From the NCBI GenBank assembly GCA_007125875.1, contig SLCI01000153.1, positions 1 to 9,965 of the forward strand: DNA of 9,965 nucleotides, in the 5' to 3' direction. A program made the translations under genes and the position numbers. Position 1 is the first letter of the stretch. Each line of letters opens with the position of its first letter. This document shows positions 7,563 to 9,965 of this stretch, one piece after another. The notes beneath the pieces were generated by a model, which did no database searches, was not told the origin of the DNA, and saw nothing but the letters and a program-made list of their open reading frames with translations. Source of the DNA: Kiritimatiellia bacterium. Its GTDB lineage: Bacteria; Verrucomicrobiota; Kiritimatiellia; SLAD01.

Positions 7563-9965
7563 TTAGCTGCCCGGATGCCCGTACGTTTGAAAGACTAGAC
7601 GGATGTCGTTTATCTGATTGATGAACCGATCGAGCCCGACATCCGGATCACTGTTGAAAGTTAATCCTGGGATAATCAGCAACCACTCCGTATTCCATAC
7701 CGAACGGCCGACCAAGCGACTATCAAAGACCATTTCCGAGGTATTCAAACTGGACCCTGAATCATGATAGGCGCGGAAGCTGGCGAATCGGCGCGGATTG
7801 CCAAGCCGCCCATTCAGTGTATCGATCAATGGCGTGAATCGGCTTTGCTCCAAACTGGAACTTTGCGCAGGCCAGGGAATAGGGATCTCTTGGTCCACGA
7901 TATTCCAGAATCGCACACGATCCGGCGTCGGGCTATTCGCAATCGACATCACGTCGGCCCCCACAGGGATCAGATAGACACGCGGAGCTTGCGGCAAGTC
8001 ATTGAGTACATCGTCCGTTAGATAATTCCCGAACCACACACCAACGGAACGAATCTTGGTCGCGAACAAGGAAGGATCATAGGCATGATCGCCACCACTA
8101 AGCGGTCGACCGAAGACGTTTTGACCAGCCATAACCTTGGTGCTGAATCGCAGTACAATACCTGGCTCCACCGCGGCATTTCCGCTGGCATCCAAGTCGG
8201 ATGCGAATGGCTTGGCGAAGTAGCGGTACTCTGGCACCTCCCATAGATTTTCCACGCGCGCATTTTCCAACGTTTGACGCCACAGAAGATCAGCGTCTTG
8301 GCCGCCACCGGGAAACTGGCTATCGCCGATGGGCTGACTGTTGCCAGGCGGCAAGATTCGGAACAACTCGGTCCGCAGCGAAATCTTGCCCGTTTCGGTT
8401 TGAGGATTGTTGAATCCAAGCTGTCCCTGCAAGACATCATAATTCGCCCGCAAACGAGCGAGGGCATCCGCCAAACCGCCCGCGCCGAGTTGCGGCGTAT
8501 CGCCGGTGACCAGTCCGGGCGTGCGCGCACGCACGATATCCTGGTAAATATCCCGTGGTGATCCCGGATCATTCACATCTAGATTCGTTTCATAATCATA
8601 GGCCCGCGCGGCCATGTAAGCATAGCGTGCGGCCAACTCCAGCGAAGCGTGATAGGATTCCAAGGCATGATTTCGGGACACCCGGAAGGTCATATCCTGA
8701 TAACGGTTTTGCTGTGTCTGAGCAGCCACTCGCTTATTGAATGCCGCGCGCTCATCTACTAGACGGGCGCCTTCTGCCACCAAAGAACGATACTCATCAG
8801 AAATGGCGCGCAATGCCTCAATCTCGCGGAAGATCTGAATCCGGGCTGTCAGCTCTGCGCCAACCTTGTCTTCCAAGCTCTTCAATAATTCGCGATGCGA
8901 TTGATCTCTCGCTTGGTTGGCCAAGGCGAGATCTTTCTCTGCCTCAGCAATGTTCAGCGAGATTTCAGCTGCAGCCTCGGCCACCCGAAGCGCAATCTCG
9001 ACCCCGGAAATACCCGCCTTAACCGAGAGTTTGCTAATACCTGTTGCGCCGCGCAAAGCGGACAAGGCATCACCCGGCGATACCGCCAAGCCACCCGTCG
9101 GCAAGACGGTGGGAATGCTCTTCGCGGTTGCTTCAAAAACCTCGTCTACTTGAGTTTTGGCGGCTTGCGTGATGTCAAACGTGGCGCGCAACCCCTTCAT
9201 CACGGATTGAATGCCGTACTTAAACCGATTGAAAATCCCGTTGGCTAACTGAATTTGTCGGTCCGACCACAGCTTCGCGTTGGCCACTCGAATGCTGCGC
9301 TCAAATTCCGCGGCAATACCATCCCAGCGATCAATCGCCAATGCGACTTGCGCCTCTTGACGAATCATCCGATTGATGACGATCTGAAGTTGTCCAACCA
9401 CGGGCCTGGAGCCCCAAACACTGGGTGCCTGGAACGTATAGCCCGACGCCATAACCGGCATCAATTGGGTAAAGTTCTCGAGTGGCACCTTGGGATTCGC
9501 GAGATCGAGATAACTGACATCAAAATAGGTGTCAGCAGCAAGAAACGGCCCAAACTCGTTATCGTCTAGCACAAAAGACGGTGCGAACATTTCCCGCATC
9601 GACTCTCCGAGGTTGGAGACATCGCGTTGATTACGCCCGTCGCCTTCGAATGCCTCGAGCAGACTACCACCCGTCAACTCACCACCTGAGAAGGTCGCAA
9701 AGTCAGCAGTCGGGCCCGGCATGGTGCTGGCGCTGAGCTCGCGAACGGGCACGTACATGTATAACGCCAAGTCCGGTCCATCGTAGCCCGCCGGATACAG
9801 ACGCCCTGGTCCCACGGTGCCATCATACGGGCGACCAAAAATCTTAATTAAACGATTTTTGAAGGCGAGATCCTGTTGCGCGACTTCGTTGCGGAAGGCC
9901 GCTTCGCTATTCGCAACCTTGCGCAATCGGTTCTGTGCTTTGTTCGCGTGATCCCATGTGGCGAT
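7563..9965 (-). CDS. C-terminal 800 residues of a giant protein with a Tc-toxin TcA-like coiled-coil and TcB-binding-like end (5' partial)
   Basis: The frame is open to the right edge (upstream codons IATWDHANKAQNR), with no in-frame ATG there, so the true start lies outside. The TTG at 9926 is an internal leucine codon. Residue numbers count from the edge. Residues 20-190 hold an unrecognised region with FGRPYDG and GPDLALYMYVP. Residues 205-345 are mainly helical and rich in Ala/Gly/Ser. Residues 333-423 look like a charged coiled coil. An aromatic helix, ARYAYMAARAYDYETN, follows at about 446-461, then a helical hairpin ending in ISL near 530. The last 170 residues look beta-rich: TKIRSVGVWFGNY (636-648), YHDSG (733-737), WLLIIPG (761-767) and INDIRLVFQTYG (785-796). 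This order of coiled coil, 'A..AY.YE' helix, 'KIR' strand, 'DSG' and terminal 'NDI.L' strand matches what I remember of the C-terminus of TcA (TcdA-type) subunits. In that family this part forms the translocation channel shaft and binds TcB. The match is remote and from memory. The stop overlaps the next gene's alternative start (TAATG), so the two are co-transcribed. The coding frame is secure; the family call is moderate. Confidence 0.9.
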   Translation of the reverse strand: MATWDHANKAQNRLRKVANSEAAFRNEVAQQDLAFKNRLIKIFGRPYDGTVGPGRLYPAGYDGPDLALYMYVPVRELSASTMPGPTADFATFSGGELTGGSLLEAFEGDGRNQRDVSNLGESMREMFAPSFVLDDNEFGPFLAADTYFDVSYLDLANPKVPLENFTQLMPVMASGYTFQAPSVWGSRPVVGQLQIVINRMIRQEAQVALAIDRWDGIAAEFERSIRVANAKLWSDRQIQLANGIFNRFKYGIQSVMKGLRATFDITQAAKTQVDEVFEATAKSIPTVLPTGGLAVSPGDALSALRGATGISKLSVKAGISGVEIALRVAEAAAEISLNIAEAEKDLALANQARDQSHRELLKSLEDKVGAELTARIQIFREIEALRAISDEYRSLVAEGARLVDERAAFNKRVAAQTQQNRYQDMTFRVSRNHALESYHASLELAARYAYMAARAYDYETNLDVNDPGSPRDIYQDIVRARTPGLVTGDTPQLGAGGLADALARLRANYDVLQGQLGFNNPQTETGKISLRTELFRILPPGNSQPIGDSQFPGGGQDADLLWRQTLENARVENLWEVPEYRYFAKPFASDLDASGNAAVEPGIVLRFSTKVMAGQNVFGRPLSGGDHAYDPSLFATKIRSVGVWFGNYLTDDVLNDLPQAPRVYLIPVGADVMSIANSPTPDRVRFWNIVDQEIPIPWPAQSSSLEQSRFTPLIDTLNGRLGNPRRFASFRAYHDSGSSLNTSEMVFDSRLVGRSVWNTEWLLIIPGLTFNSDPDVGLDRFINQINDIRLVFQTYGHPGS

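Larger units (their letters stand above)
1..9965 (-). other. Four-gene operon of large envelope proteins, extending beyond both edges
   Basis: All four genes run in the same direction. The junctions are TAATG at 7565-7561 (one-base overlap with the outer start), an overlap of a few bases at 4885-4897 that includes ATGA, and ATGA at 3875-3872 (or a 32-base gap if the inner start is used). None of these leaves room for a promoter or terminator, and I saw no strong hairpin followed by a T run at any of them. The genes are therefore likely transcribed together from a promoter to the right of the window. Confidence 0.75.

Noticed and set aside
8018..8572. 184-residue minus-strand open frame in another phase within the TcA-like gene
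   Set aside because: Its product is rich in Arg, Cys, Trp and Ser with no domain, typical of an out-of-frame reading. The main frame carries the coherent protein.
9924..9926. TTG as the start of the TcA-like gene
   Set aside because: The frame continues upstream to the edge with plausible helical protein sequence, so this is an internal leucine codon of a gene that begins outside.

Overview
The window is one stretch of four co-directional genes, all on the minus strand, so transcription runs from the right edge to the left edge. It is almost entirely coding. The three gene junctions overlap by one base, overlap by a few bases, or have a gap of at most about 30 bases. Both outer genes run off the window. 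The layout is that of a single operon whose promoter and terminator lie outside. I see no RNA genes, insertion sequences, CRISPR arrays, or gene-free stretches of 300 bases or more.

In transcription order: (1) 9965-7563, the last 800 residues of a very large protein. Its C-terminal half looks like the coiled-coil/channel and TcB-binding end of a Tc-toxin TcA subunit (a remote resemblance judged from memory). (2) 7539-4885 (alternative start 7563), an 884-residue exported protein with a TSP3/EF-hand-like calcium segment, a CSPG/cadherin-like domain, an RTX-like segment, two Calx-beta domains and a C-terminal domain of the type often seen in Verrucomicrobiota. (3) 4897-3872, a lipoprotein of the SurA/PpiC (parvulin) chaperone family that appears to lack the parvulin histidines. 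(4) 3839-1 (alternative start 3875), the first ~1280 residues of a giant secreted protein. It has a signal peptide, two tandem ~105-residue repeats, about five cadherin/Ig-like domains, a right-handed beta-helix with Pmp-like GGA[IV]/FxxN motifs, and a lamin-tail-like domain at the window edge.

The organism is probably a Gram-negative bacterium of the PVC group, most likely Verrucomicrobiota (Opitutales-like). The reasons are the 'YGLDP'/'STDLxxW' style of C-terminal domain, the stacked Calx-beta, CSPG and choice-of-anchor-Q-type modules, and the moderate GC content. This is inference from protein style, not from a marker gene.

A working model is a surface or secretion locus. Genes 1, 2 and 4 would be large envelope or extracellular proteins made together, and gene 3 a periplasmic, lipid-anchored chaperone dedicated to folding them. 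The TcA-like end of gene 1 raises the possibility of a Tc-toxin-related or repurposed delivery/adhesion machine in a lineage where such systems are poorly described. That is the main item worth a second look.
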